DNA from: Rhizomicrobium palustre
GTDB taxonomy: Bacteria; Pseudomonadota; Alphaproteobacteria; Micropepsales; Micropepsaceae
Reading direction: 5' to 3'
Length of the DNA: 64,000 nucleotides
Assembly: GCF_011761565.1 (NCBI RefSeq)
Contig: NZ_JAASRM010000001.1
Span: 3,100,139-3,164,138 of the forward strand
The notes under the pieces are model-generated. The model ran no database searches, was not told the origin of the DNA, and saw only the letters and a list, made by a program, of their open reading frames with translations. Shown here piece after piece: positions 19,948 to 27,738 of this stretch (positions are counted from its first letter, which is position 1; the number at the start of each line of letters is the position of its first letter). A program made the position numbers and the translations under genes.

Positions 19948-20076
19948 GGATTGCTCCTCGAAATAAAATTTGCCGGGAGAATGGGGATGTACAGACCAAG
20001 GGCGCAAGTCACGCTTTCGCGAAATCCTGCACTTTCGGGAGGCGTGGCGCGGAAATAGGCGGGGATAATTCGGGGC

Positions 20077-21153
20077 TTAGGCGGCGTTGATGGCGCTGAT
20101 CAGCTCATCTTCCGCGGTCACCCGGTTGCGGCCCGAATTCTTCGCCTTATAGAGGCATTGGTCCGCCCGCTGAACGAGTTTTTCGGCGGTGTCATTCTGA
20201 CCGAGCTCCGCCACCCCGATCGAGATGGTGATGGTGCCCAGAATGTCCCCGGTAGACCGCTTCACCAGCTTCTTGTTCTCCACATTGCTGCGGATTTGGC
20301 TGGCGAGCTTTATGGCGCCAGTAAGTTCGGTGCGGCGCAGGATGACGGCAAATTCCTCCCCGCCATAACGCGCGGCGGTATCGCGGCCTTTGACATTCTC
20401 CGAAAGGCAGCCCGAAACCAGGCGCAGCACCTGATCGCCCGTCTGATGGCCCCAAGTATCGTTGAAGCGCTTGAAGTGATCGATATCGCACATCATCAGC
20501 GCGACCGAAGTATTGGTCTCGCGTGCATCATCAATCGCGGCCTGAAGCTCAATGTCGAAGGCCTTGCGGTTGGCGAGGCCCGTGAGGGGATCGAGGCGGC
20601 TTTCCTTGCGCACGGTGTCGAGCTGGTTTTTCAACTCGTTCACCTGGGCGGAGGAGCGCTGTAATTCGGTTTCCAGCGATTTTGCGCGGGTTTCCATCGC
20701 CTGGGTGGCGCCGACCAGTTTGTCGATCAGTTTAGCGACTGCGGCAGGAGATTGATTACCGCCGAGTTCGCCGCTCACCGCTGACAAGGCGCGGCCATAC
20801 TCGCCTGCATCCTTGCCGGCCTTCTCCAACTTGCTCATCACGGCATCGATCATGCCGGAGATGGAGGAGCCGACTTCTTCCATGGTCTGGGCGGTGCGTT
20901 CACGGATGAGGAAGCGGGCGCAAAGATCCTGCAGCACAGGCCCGGTGAAGGGAGCGCGCTCGCGGATCATGGTTTCCACGGTCCGCGACAGGGCTGGGTT
21001 GTTGCCCGCCGCATAGACGAAGAAGAGCTCGTAGTGATCCGGCGTCGGCGCGACGTTGAAATCGGCCATCAAGGCGAAGGCCGCTTTTGCCAATGCTTGT
21101 TCCCGCGACTGCCCGGCCACGCTTTTCCCCAAAGTTCCACCTAGTGGATGCAA
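20077..21153 (-). CDS. diguanylate cyclase (GGDEF domain)
   Basis: This protein of about 358 residues ends in a GGDEF domain: DPLTGLANRKAFDIEL, MMCDIDHFKRFNDTWGHQTGD, ARYGGEEFAVIL and AKNSGRNRV. The active-site GGEEF is intact, so it should make cyclic di-GMP. The usual inhibitory RxxD upstream of the active site reads KGRD, so product inhibition may be weak or absent. The N-terminal 190 residues include a helical region (TPDHYELFFVYAAGNNPALSR) and a coiled coil, with no membrane segment. The TTG at 21153 is the longest start; an in-frame GTG at residue 12 or the internal ATG at residue 29 are alternatives, since no strong ribosome-binding site decides. Confidence 0.92.
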   Translation of the reverse strand: MHPLGGTLGKSVAGQSREQALAKAAFALMADFNVAPTPDHYELFFVYAAGNNPALSRTVETMIRERAPFTGPVLQDLCARFLIRERTAQTMEEVGSSISGMIDAVMSKLEKAGKDAGEYGRALSAVSGELGGNQSPAAVAKLIDKLVGATQAMETRAKSLETELQRSSAQVNELKNQLDTVRKESRLDPLTGLANRKAFDIELQAAIDDARETNTSVALMMCDIDHFKRFNDTWGHQTGDQVLRLVSGCLSENVKGRDTAARYGGEEFAVILRRTELTGAIKLASQIRSNVENKKLVKRSTGDILGTITISIGVAELGQNDTAEKLVQRADQCLYKAKNSGRNRVTAEDELISAINAA

Positions 21154-21196
21154 CCCCGAGTGTCGGTCGCGGGAGTGTAAGAAAGCGTTAAACGGG

Positions 21197-21412
21197 CTAT
21201 TTTTTATCGCCGGACACTTTGTCTTTCGGGTGTTTTTTTGCCTCGGGGCTTGCCGGCAGGGGCGGGGTTTCGCGCTCTACTGGAGCCCCGATGGCACCCG
21301 GCGAAAAACTCGGGGAGTCGCTCGCCGGGAAGCTGTCTTCGGCCTGCTGGTCGACGGAGCCGGGCTTGGAATGGGTCAGCCCGTCAACATCACGCTTGAT
21401 CTTCGCCGTCAT
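21197..21412 (-). CDS. small hydrophilic protein with FPASD motif
   Basis: This 71-residue protein carries EDSFPASDSPSFSPG at residues 25-39. Similar short proteins with an E-x-FPASDPPSW/F-like motif occur widely in Proteobacteria and have no assigned function. The remainder is polar and likely disordered, with a Lys-rich tail (KKHPKDKVSGDKK). It lies between the diguanylate cyclase and the DEAD-box helicase on the same strand, 37 bp past the helicase stop. The motif and codon use support a real gene; function is unknown. Confidence 0.75.
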   Translation of the reverse strand: MTAKIKRDVDGLTHSKPGSVDQQAEDSFPASDSPSFSPGAIGAPVERETPPLPASPEAKKHPKDKVSGDKK

Positions 21413-21449
21413 CCGCCTCTCCAGAATTGTACTCAGGAGAGGAACTGGA

Positions 21450-23765
21450 TCACTCGCCCTGCGGTTCCCCGGAGGGTTCCGGCGTCTCCGCCGGGGCGGA
21501 TTCCGCTACAGCTTCCGCAGGGGCCTCGCCAGTGGCTTCGGCGACGGGCTGCTTCTTCTTGCGCGGGGCGCGGGGGGGCTTGTCGGTCTTGGGCTTGGCA
21601 GCCCGGGGCGCCCGGGTCCGCTTCGGCTTTTCGGTGACCGTTTCTGCCTTCGCGGGTGCTTCCGCTGCTTCGGCTGCCTTGGGCGTTTCGATCAGCTCAG
21701 CCTGGACCGGGTTTTCCACCACCTCCACTGGGGCGGGCGCTTCAACCACTGGCGCCGGGATCGGCTTATCGACGGCCACGACAGGGGCCTCGATCACTGG
21801 CGCAGTGACTGGCTTTTCCACGGCTTCCACAGGTGCGGGCTTTTCCACGTTTTGCGGCTTGGCGGGCTGTCGCGCGGGCTTGGGCGCGGGTTCCTGCTCC
21901 GGCTCCGGCTTGGGCAGCTTCACCGGGCGCAGCAGGAAGGCTGGCAGTTGAGAGATATCGACGGGCCTGGATTCGACACGCGGGTTTTGAGGCGCCTGCG
22001 GACGGCGTTGCATATAGGGCATGCCCGGCATGGCGCGGCGTGTAAACGGCTCCTGCGGACGGCCAGGCGTGGCGGCTTTGGGCTGGGGCGCGGGCACAGG
22101 CGTTGCGGGAGCCTTCACCTGCTGCTGCGGCTTAGGCGGCTGCGGCTTGGCTTGTTGCTGCTGCGGGCGGACGAAGTTGCTGTTCGGCGCGTCGGGCTTT
22201 TTGACCGGCTCCATGGCGGCGACTTGGCCATGCGGCTTGATCGGATGCTCATGACGGTCGTTGCGGTCACGGCGGCCCCGGCGATCACCACGGCGGTCGC
22301 CGCGTCCATCACGGGACTTCTCGCGGGCAGGGCGCTCGCGCACTTGTTCGGCCAAGCCTTCCAGCTTGCGCCGCACGATGGTGTTTTTGGTCAGCTTCTC
22401 GATGGCGTCGACGTTTTTGGAATCCGCGCCGGTGACGAGCATATACGCCTCGCCCGAGCGGCCCGCGCGGCCGGTGCGGCCGATGCGATGCACATAATCG
22501 TCGGAGTGATAGGGCACATCGAAATTGAAGACATGGCTCACGGCCGGAATGTCGAGGCCGCGCGCGGCAACGTCAGAAGCGACCAGGATGGTGACTTCGC
22601 CGGAGCGGAATCCATCCAGCGTTTTGGTGCGCACCGATTGGTCCAAATCGCCGTGGAGCGGCGCGGCATTGAAACCGTGCTTCGACAGCGATTTGGCAAC
22701 GATATCGACCGTGTGCTTCTTGTTGCAGAAGACGATGGCATTGGTGATCTCGCCCGCTTCGCGGATGAGGATGCGCAAGGCTTCGCGCTTGGCCCAATCG
22801 TCATTGGGCACTTCCACCAGCTCTTGCTTGATATTGGTGGCAGCAGTGGCGGGGCGGGCAACTTCCACCCGCACCGGGTTGGAGAGGAACTGCTCCGTCA
22901 GGCGGCGGATTTCCGTCGGCATGGTCGCCGAATAGAACAGCGTCTGGCGGGTGAAGGGCAGGAGCTTACAGATCTTCTCCACATCCGGAATGAAGCCCAT
23001 ATCCAGCATGCGATCCGCTTCGTCGATGACGAGGGTCTGCACTTGGGTGAGCATCAGCTTGCCGCGCTCGAAATGGTCCATCAGGCGGCCCGGCGTGGCG
23101 ATCAAGACGTCGACGCCACGGTCGAGCTTCTTCTCCTGATCATCGAAGGAGACGCCGCCGATCAACAGCGCCATCGAAAGCTTGTTGTACTTGCCGTATT
23201 TGCCGAAGCTCTCGGCCACCTGGGCGGCGAGCTCGCGGGTCGGCTCCAGAATGAGCGAACGCGGCATGCGCGCCTTGGCGCGGCCACGCGCCAGGATCTC
23301 GATCATTGGCAGGGTGAAAGAAGCGGTCTTACCGGTGCCGGTCTGGGCGATTCCGATGATGTCGCGGCCCTTGAGGACGTGGGGAATACCCTCCGCCTGG
23401 ATCGGGGTCGGGGTCTTGTAGCCCGCCTCCTGCACGGCTTGGAGGAGCTGGGGTGACAGGCCAAGCTTGTCAAAACCAGACTCAGCCTCTTCGGCGGGGG
23501 CTTCCGGCGCGGCTTCGATTGTTGCTGGAACCACAGGTTCTTCAGCAACGGAATTGTTATCCGTAGGCTCAGGGAGGGGGGAGGGGGTAGGCGCCTCGGC
23601 GGCGGCGACAGGGGCCTCCACGGCAGGGGCAGCAACCTGTTCGGCGGCTGCTTCGACCGCCGGAGAAGAAGAAATCTGTGTGGGTTCAGAAGGGTTTGTC
23701 GAAGATACGGGATTGGTAGCTTCAATCATACCGGCTTGCGCGCCGGCGCTCGTTACATCACTCAA
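21450..23765 (-). CDS. DEAD-box ATP-dependent RNA helicase (RhlE-like) with long disordered tails
   Basis: The core, about residues 115-500, has the full set of DEAD-box motifs: the Q-motif (PTPIQAEGIPHVLKGRD), AQTGTGKT, PTRELA, VIDEADRMLDMGF, YSATMP, VASDVAARGLDIP and HRIGRTGRAG. This fits RhlE-type helicases that remodel RNA in ribosome assembly or decay. About 110 N-terminal residues are Ala/Pro/Glu/Val-rich, and some 270 C-terminal residues form a basic, Pro-rich low-complexity region with Glu-Lys-Pro-Val-type repeats. I chose TTG at 23765 because GGAG lies 5 bp before it; an ATG at 23729 lacks such a site but is also possible (759 instead of 771 residues). Confidence 0.93.
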   Translation of the reverse strand: MSDVTSAGAQAGMIEATNPVSSTNPSEPTQISSSPAVEAAAEQVAAPAVEAPVAAAEAPTPSPLPEPTDNNSVAEEPVVPATIEAAPEAPAEEAESGFDKLGLSPQLLQAVQEAGYKTPTPIQAEGIPHVLKGRDIIGIAQTGTGKTASFTLPMIEILARGRAKARMPRSLILEPTRELAAQVAESFGKYGKYNKLSMALLIGGVSFDDQEKKLDRGVDVLIATPGRLMDHFERGKLMLTQVQTLVIDEADRMLDMGFIPDVEKICKLLPFTRQTLFYSATMPTEIRRLTEQFLSNPVRVEVARPATAATNIKQELVEVPNDDWAKREALRILIREAGEITNAIVFCNKKHTVDIVAKSLSKHGFNAAPLHGDLDQSVRTKTLDGFRSGEVTILVASDVAARGLDIPAVSHVFNFDVPYHSDDYVHRIGRTGRAGRSGEAYMLVTGADSKNVDAIEKLTKNTIVRRKLEGLAEQVRERPAREKSRDGRGDRRGDRRGRRDRNDRHEHPIKPHGQVAAMEPVKKPDAPNSNFVRPQQQQAKPQPPKPQQQVKAPATPVPAPQPKAATPGRPQEPFTRRAMPGMPYMQRRPQAPQNPRVESRPVDISQLPAFLLRPVKLPKPEPEQEPAPKPARQPAKPQNVEKPAPVEAVEKPVTAPVIEAPVVAVDKPIPAPVVEAPAPVEVVENPVQAELIETPKAAEAAEAPAKAETVTEKPKRTRAPRAAKPKTDKPPRAPRKKKQPVAEATGEAPAEAVAESAPAETPEPSGEPQGE

Positions 23766-23952
23766 ATGCGCTCCTGCATGAGCCCGTCCCCGGGCCCGGT
23801 TGGGCAAGGGCGCAGCTTAAGCGCCCGGGGCGATGCCCGTATTGGCACCGCTCGTCCATCCCCGGGATATGAGGAACAAAGGGCGAAAAGTCAAGGTGAG
23901 GGGAATCCGCATTGCGCCTTCCCGCGAGAGCTGGGAGCTTGGCCGTCCAGCG

Positions 23953-24444
23953 TTACGGATATCGTCCGTATCGCCGTTCCCCGTCTCGCCGGCTCTCCTC
24001 CAATGTGTGGCCTTTATCCGGACGGATATACGACGCCATGGGAGGTGTACCAGTAGGGCAGAGGCTCAGTTCGGCATCTTCCGGAAAATCCAGCGTGTTA
24101 AAGCCACCAGCGGAATTGCGCCTGAGCCACCAAATGCTTTTGCGAGCCGGATCAATATAGGTGTGCTGCAGAGAAAGTGCCGTTACGGTTCCTGATGGTG
24201 CGCTGCCTTGCAGCACCTGCCTAATTTTCAGATCAAAGAACCACGGCCACCGCATGATAATGGTGTCGTCGTTTGTCTCTGGGATCACGCTTGGAATTTC
24301 CGCGGTAACGAGAGCCTCAACTTTGGCGTCGAAGCAGCTTTTGCGCTCTGCGTCGTTGGCGCCGCCAACTGCGGCGCGGGGTAAAACATAGATCGCTATG
24401 GTGACTGCAATGAGTGCAGGCTGCAACGATGGTAACCGCAACAT
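23953..24444 (-). CDS. hypothetical secreted protein
   Basis: This 163-residue protein has a hydrophobic N-terminus (LIAVTIAIYVLPRAAVGGA) that looks like a signal peptide, then a small domain with a CFDAKVEALVTAEIP segment and a second Cys near residue 129 (LSLCPTGTPP). I do not recognise the family. The start is 3 bp past the stop of the upstream esterase gene, so the two are probably cotranscribed. The beta-strand pattern (MRWPWFFDLKIRQVLQG, GTVTALSLQHTYID) is consistent with a small extracytoplasmic beta domain, but no function follows from it. Confidence 0.6.
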   Translation of the reverse strand: MLRLPSLQPALIAVTIAIYVLPRAAVGGANDAERKSCFDAKVEALVTAEIPSVIPETNDDTIIMRWPWFFDLKIRQVLQGSAPSGTVTALSLQHTYIDPARKSIWWLRRNSAGGFNTLDFPEDAELSLCPTGTPPMASYIRPDKGHTLEESRRDGERRYGRYP

Positions 24445-24447
24445 CTC

Positions 24448-25401
24448 TCATTTCGCCTTAGGATAAAGCCATCCCTGTGTCGTCAGCCACTCCATGATGG
24501 TGCCTTGCCAGCGATCGCGCGGGATAAGCGCGAAGCCGTGCTGGCCTTTTTCGAAGAAGCGCGCTTCCACCGGCACACCGGCATGGCGCAGGGCTTCGAG
24601 GTAGACGATGCTGTTGTCGATATCGACCAGCTGGTCGTCCACGGCATGCAGCAGCAAGGCGGGCGGCGTCTTTGCGGTGACCTGCATTTCGCTGGAGAAT
24701 TGCGCCACCAAATCATCCGAAGGCGAGGGGCCGAGCAGGGCGTTGCGTGAATCCATATGGGTGACCTTCGCGGTCATGCTGATCACCGGATAAACTAGGA
24801 TCTGAAAATCTGGGCGCAGGCTGATCTTGTCGGGATTGTCGATGGTGGACTTCTCGAAATGGGTCGCCAGTGTCGAGGCAATATGTCCGCCCGCGGAATA
24901 GCCGATTACGCCGACGCGCGCCGGATCAAGCGCCCATTCTTTCGCATGCAGCCGGATGAAGCGCATCCCTTGCTGGGCGTCTTGCAGCGGGCCGATGGAT
25001 TTATCCGTCATCGTCTGATCGCTGGGCAGGCGATATTTCAGCACGAAAGCTGCGATGCCGTGATCGACAAAATATTGCGCCTGCTGCACGCCTTCATATT
25101 CGAAGGTCAGCCCGGCATAGCCTCCGCCGGGGATGATCAGCACGCTTGCGCCCGTCGCCTTGATCTTTGCAGGCAGATAGACCTGGATCGCGGGGCGGCT
25201 GACTTTCAACACCCAGCCGGTGCCGTTTTCCTCATCCGGGCCGGGCTTGGAATTGGGGATCGCCGCCGTGCCGTAGAGCGCAAAGCTTTGCATTTTAGGC
25301 GGGAATGCCTGGGCGGGATCAAGCGGCGCGGCTTTCGCCGGTATCAGAACGGCTAGGCTCAAAAGCGCGGCCCAAAGCGCCGCTTTCGCGAGATCGATCA
25401 T
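24448..25401 (-). CDS. secreted alpha/beta hydrolase (acetyl-esterase type)
   Basis: This 317-residue enzyme has a signal peptide (LWAALLSLAVLIPAKA) and a BD-FAE/acetylesterase-like alpha/beta fold. The oxyanion motif is IIPGGGYAGLTFEYEG, the nucleophile is in GVIGYSAGGHIAS near residue 169, and the catalytic Asp and His are likely in LLLHAVDDQLVDI and KGQHGFALIPR. Related enzymes deacetylate xylan or other polysaccharides in the periplasm or outside the cell. The window also encodes a pectate lyase about 8 kb away, which fits plant-polymer use but is not a direct link. A small secreted protein gene follows 3 bp downstream. Confidence 0.87.
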   Translation of the reverse strand: MIDLAKAALWAALLSLAVLIPAKAAPLDPAQAFPPKMQSFALYGTAAIPNSKPGPDEENGTGWVLKVSRPAIQVYLPAKIKATGASVLIIPGGGYAGLTFEYEGVQQAQYFVDHGIAAFVLKYRLPSDQTMTDKSIGPLQDAQQGMRFIRLHAKEWALDPARVGVIGYSAGGHIASTLATHFEKSTIDNPDKISLRPDFQILVYPVISMTAKVTHMDSRNALLGPSPSDDLVAQFSSEMQVTAKTPPALLLHAVDDQLVDIDNSIVYLEALRHAGVPVEARFFEKGQHGFALIPRDRWQGTIMEWLTTQGWLYPKAK

Positions 25402-25499
25402 CTTCTTTTCCCCTGGCTCCTATGGCGAGCCTAGAGCAGTTAGGGCAAAGCCGACAGATAAATTGTCTGAGTAACTCGCGGCGCGGTGCCGCTTGGCCT

Positions 25500-25844
25500 T
25501 CACTTTTCTGTTGCTTGGCCGGTGGCTTGTAGCTGCTTCAGCTTGCGGCGGAAGGCTTCGTAGGTGAGGGCGTTTTGAACATTCACCGGCAGATCGGGAT
25601 TCATGAAAACCACTTCGCCGTCTTCGCTGACGCTGCTCTTGGCGTTGGGGTCGGAAATGAAGACGACTTGCAGCGTGTTGGGGTCTTTGTCGGGCACGAA
25701 ATCTTCAGGCTTGGCGATATTGTTCACCGCTAAGATGTCCTGACGCAGCATCAGAGCCTTGATCTGTTTGTCTTCATCGGCGGGCGCCGCGTAACAGGCG
25801 CCGGCGAGCAGCACCGTCACGCAAAAGAGCTTCACTTTTCGCAT
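25500..25844 (-). CDS. small secreted hypothetical protein
   Basis: The chosen start at 25844 gives a 114-residue protein with a signal peptide (MRKVKLFCVTVLLAGACYA), and GGGAGG lies just upstream; the frame is open to 26000, but that extension lacks coding character. The mature part is polar (DEDKQIKALMLRQDILAVNN ... AKSSVSEDGEVVFMNPD) and ends in basic residues. The AGACYA sequence could also be read as a weak lipobox. I do not recognise the family, and no functional residue pattern is evident. It lies 98 bp upstream of the secreted esterase in the same direction. Confidence 0.6.
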   Translation of the reverse strand: MRKVKLFCVTVLLAGACYAAPADEDKQIKALMLRQDILAVNNIAKPEDFVPDKDPNTLQVVFISDPNAKSSVSEDGEVVFMNPDLPVNVQNALTYEAFRRKLKQLQATGQATEK

Positions 25845-26074
25845 CGGACCGCCTCCCGGATCGTGCCTGGATGTTAGGCCGGTTCCGTGCCGAGGCATAC
25901 CTCCGAGCGCGGGCATTTCAGAAAGAGGAAGGGCACTTCCCCGAGACGGGGCTTGATGTGTGGCGCGATGGTTTAAGTTTTTAATTTTTAAAAGTCGCAA
26001 CTTTGCGCATCAGGTTTGATAATAGTTGCATCGTATACCGTGTACGAAATTGAAGAGACCTCGCGCCTTCGCCT

Positions 26075-26524
26075 ATGCTTAAGCCGTATTTCTGCCCGGA
26101 GCCTTTGCCGCCTGGATGTCCGTCCAGGTGCAGTGATGCGTTTGCGCGGGTTTATGACGAGCTGCATGGGCGGGTCAGCATTTATATCGCCAGCGCAAGA
26201 TGCGCTGTCTTCCTGGAAGGCGATTGCACGCCCAACGAGGCGGTTGCCGATATAATGCTCTGCCTTGAGCAGGGCTTGGTTCAGCCGGCGACGGAGGTAT
26301 TTGTCGATCTGACCGATTTCAGCGGGACGGTGGATTGGGGGTTCGTCGGCACAATTCCTAAACTTGCGATCTGGAAGCCGCCGCCACAGAAAATGGCTTT
26401 CCTTGTAGGCAGCGAGCCTTTGGCCGTGCTTGCCAAGGTCGTGGGGGTATTTGTCAATAATACCAAATCGAAGACCTTCACGGACCCTTACGAAGCGCAT
26501 GCCTGGCTAGGCTGGCTGGATTAA
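26075..26524 (+). CDS. STAS/SpoIIAA-like single-domain protein (hypothetical)
   Basis: This 149-residue protein has alternating strands and helices in the second half that resemble SpoIIAA-like/STAS folds: EVFVDLTDFSGTVDWGFVGTI, KMAFLVGSEPLAVLAKVVGVF and the C-terminal DPYEAHAWLGWLD. No membrane segment or enzyme motif is visible. The first 25 residues are Pro- and Cys-rich and may not be translated; no clear ribosome-binding site supports the ATG at 26075, so the true start may lie further in. The upstream 230 bp include an AT-rich stretch and an imperfect palindrome around 26033-26047. It stands alone, and its function is unknown. Confidence 0.6.
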   Translation: MLKPYFCPEPLPPGCPSRCSDAFARVYDELHGRVSIYIASARCAVFLEGDCTPNEAVADIMLCLEQGLVQPATEVFVDLTDFSGTVDWGFVGTIPKLAIWKPPPQKMAFLVGSEPLAVLAKVVGVFVNNTKSKTFTDPYEAHAWLGWLD

Positions 26525-26591
26525 TGACCGAACTTGCGCTCGGCGCCGCGATAACAGCCGCTATAACAATTGGGCGCGCCGTGCCTATATA

Positions 26592-26616
26592 AAGGTCCGC
26601 TTTATTCTGGGACCTT
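26592..26616 (+). promoter_or_regulatory. leader hairpin just before the ceramidase-like gene
   Basis: AAGGTCC (26592-26598) and GGACCTT (26610-26616) form a perfect 7-bp stem around an 11-nt loop, ending 4 nt before the start codon at 26621. No Shine-Dalgarno sequence is evident, so the hairpin could modulate initiation. This role is inference. Confidence 0.35.
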
Positions 26617-26620
26617 GCTC

Positions 26621-27328
26621 ATGCCCTCCGCGCCGCCGCCTTTCCATGGCCCGATCTACTGCGACACCGCCCATATGTGGCTGGGCATGCACGAGCCGGT
26701 GAATACGATCACCAATGCGGCCATCCTGATTGCGGCCTATATCGGCTTTCGCCATGTGCGGCGTTCGGGGATGAAGTTCAGCGCCGATCTGGTGCTGCTC
26801 TTGGTCTTGCTGGTCGGTGTCGGCGTCGGCAGTGCGCTTTGGCACGGGCTTCGCACCTTCTGGGCTTTGCAGCTCGATTGGATTCCGGGCGTGCTCTATT
26901 TCCTGCTCGTGACGCTGCTCTGGATACGCCAGCTCTATGGCTGGTCTGCGGGCGTCTTCGCGCTGATGATCATGCTGGCGATGTCTGTGCTTGGCATCAT
27001 CAAGTTCGGCGACAGCCTCGCGACGATCACGCCAAACCTGCGCTTTGCGCCCTTCTATTTCACCGTAACGATCTTGGGCGCGCTGATGGTGGCGGGCGCC
27101 TGGAAGAAATTCGGGCGCGACACGGCGATGCTGGGGGCCGCGGCTTTGGCCTTCGGGATAGGGGCGGCGGCGGCCCGCTCCATCGATCTCTTGATGTGTT
27201 CGGTGGTGCCTTTCGGCACGCATTTCCTCTGGCATCTCGGTCTTTCGACCGCGGCCTGTCTGGGGCTGATGCTGGTGGTGAAAATGAAAAAGGCGCGGGA
27301 AAATTCCGCGCCTTCTCTTGCAGCTTGA
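26621..27328 (+). CDS. ceramidase-like membrane hydrolase (CREST superfamily)
   Basis: This 235-residue protein has seven hydrophobic segments and the residue pattern of the alkaline ceramidase/CREST superfamily: IYCDTAHMWLGMHEPVNTITN at the N-terminus, VGSALWHGLR (Ser and His), LDWIPG (Asp) and PFGTHFLWHLGLS (HxxxH), which together would bind a catalytic zinc. Bacterial members are poorly studied; hydrolysis of an amide-linked lipid is a reasonable inference because some Alphaproteobacteria make sphingolipids. I set the start at the ATG at 26621, next to a hairpin. The 3' end of the coding region contains the terminator of the convergent small gene. Confidence 0.8.
   Translation: MPSAPPPFHGPIYCDTAHMWLGMHEPVNTITNAAILIAAYIGFRHVRRSGMKFSADLVLLLVLLVGVGVGSALWHGLRTFWALQLDWIPGVLYFLLVTLLWIRQLYGWSAGVFALMIMLAMSVLGIIKFGDSLATITPNLRFAPFYFTVTILGALMVAGAWKKFGRDTAMLGAAALAFGIGAAAARSIDLLMCSVVPFGTHFLWHLGLSTAACLGLMLVVKMKKARENSAPSLAA
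27281..27314 (-). terminator. intrinsic terminator of the small Cys-rich gene, inside the ceramidase coding end
   Basis: AAGGCGCGG (27290-27298) and CCGCGCCTT (27306-27314) form a perfect 9-bp stem. On the minus strand it is followed by TTTTTCATTTTC. It serves the gene ending at 27339 and lies wholly inside the last 50 bp of the convergent ceramidase-like gene. Confidence 0.8.
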
Positions 27329-27338
27329 TGCAAACAGC

Positions 27339-27539
27339 TTAAGCGACCAGCGCCCCGTTCGGCATCATTTCGTCGGGCGGGTTCGCGAGGAAGGTCTTAC
27401 GATAGACCGCGCGCTCGCAGGCGCCCTGACGCGGGCCCTGGCAATAGAGTTTCACGTTACCCAATTCCTGGGCCTTCTCGTCTTGCGCGTACTTGCTGAA
27501 AAAGCCGCAATCCGGGTGGTTACCGCACACTTCCGACAT
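27339..27539 (-). CDS. small Cys-rich conserved protein, possible metal binder
   Basis: This 66-residue protein has Cys5, His8, Cys11, Cys33 and Cys41. The first three form CGNHPDC (CxxHxxC), and the others sit in LYCQGPRQGACERAVY. This arrangement suggests a bound metal ion or cluster, although I do not recognise a named family. There is no signal peptide. The gene has its own terminator embedded in the neighbouring ceramidase-like gene, which supports independent expression, and parE lies upstream on the same strand beyond a 199-bp gap. Its short length and ordered Cys spacing make a real gene likely; function unknown. Confidence 0.7.
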   Translation of the reverse strand: MSEVCGNHPDCGFFSKYAQDEKAQELGNVKLYCQGPRQGACERAVYRKTFLANPPDEMMPNGALVA

Positions 27540-27738
27540 ACAAGGACTCCACGCGTTTCTTTATCTCTGCCTCTGGGGCGTTGAGCCCAGGTTTGCAGAC
27601 GAAAAAAGACAGTTTTGAGGTAACTATCGGGGTGTGCGGCTTTTTGCGCGCGGAAATGCGGTCGCAGGGGAATAGTGCCTAAAGAGAACTGCATAGGGAG
27701 TAGGCAGAATAAGCGCGCTCCCTACGCAATAAGACCTC

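Noticed and set aside
15822..20058. Long plus-strand open frames of about 650 and 607 codons opposite the M13 peptidases
   Set aside because: They lie antisense to two genes with intact zinc motifs, have no recognisable domains, and show the His/Arg/Gly-rich composition typical of reverse frames of GC-rich genes.
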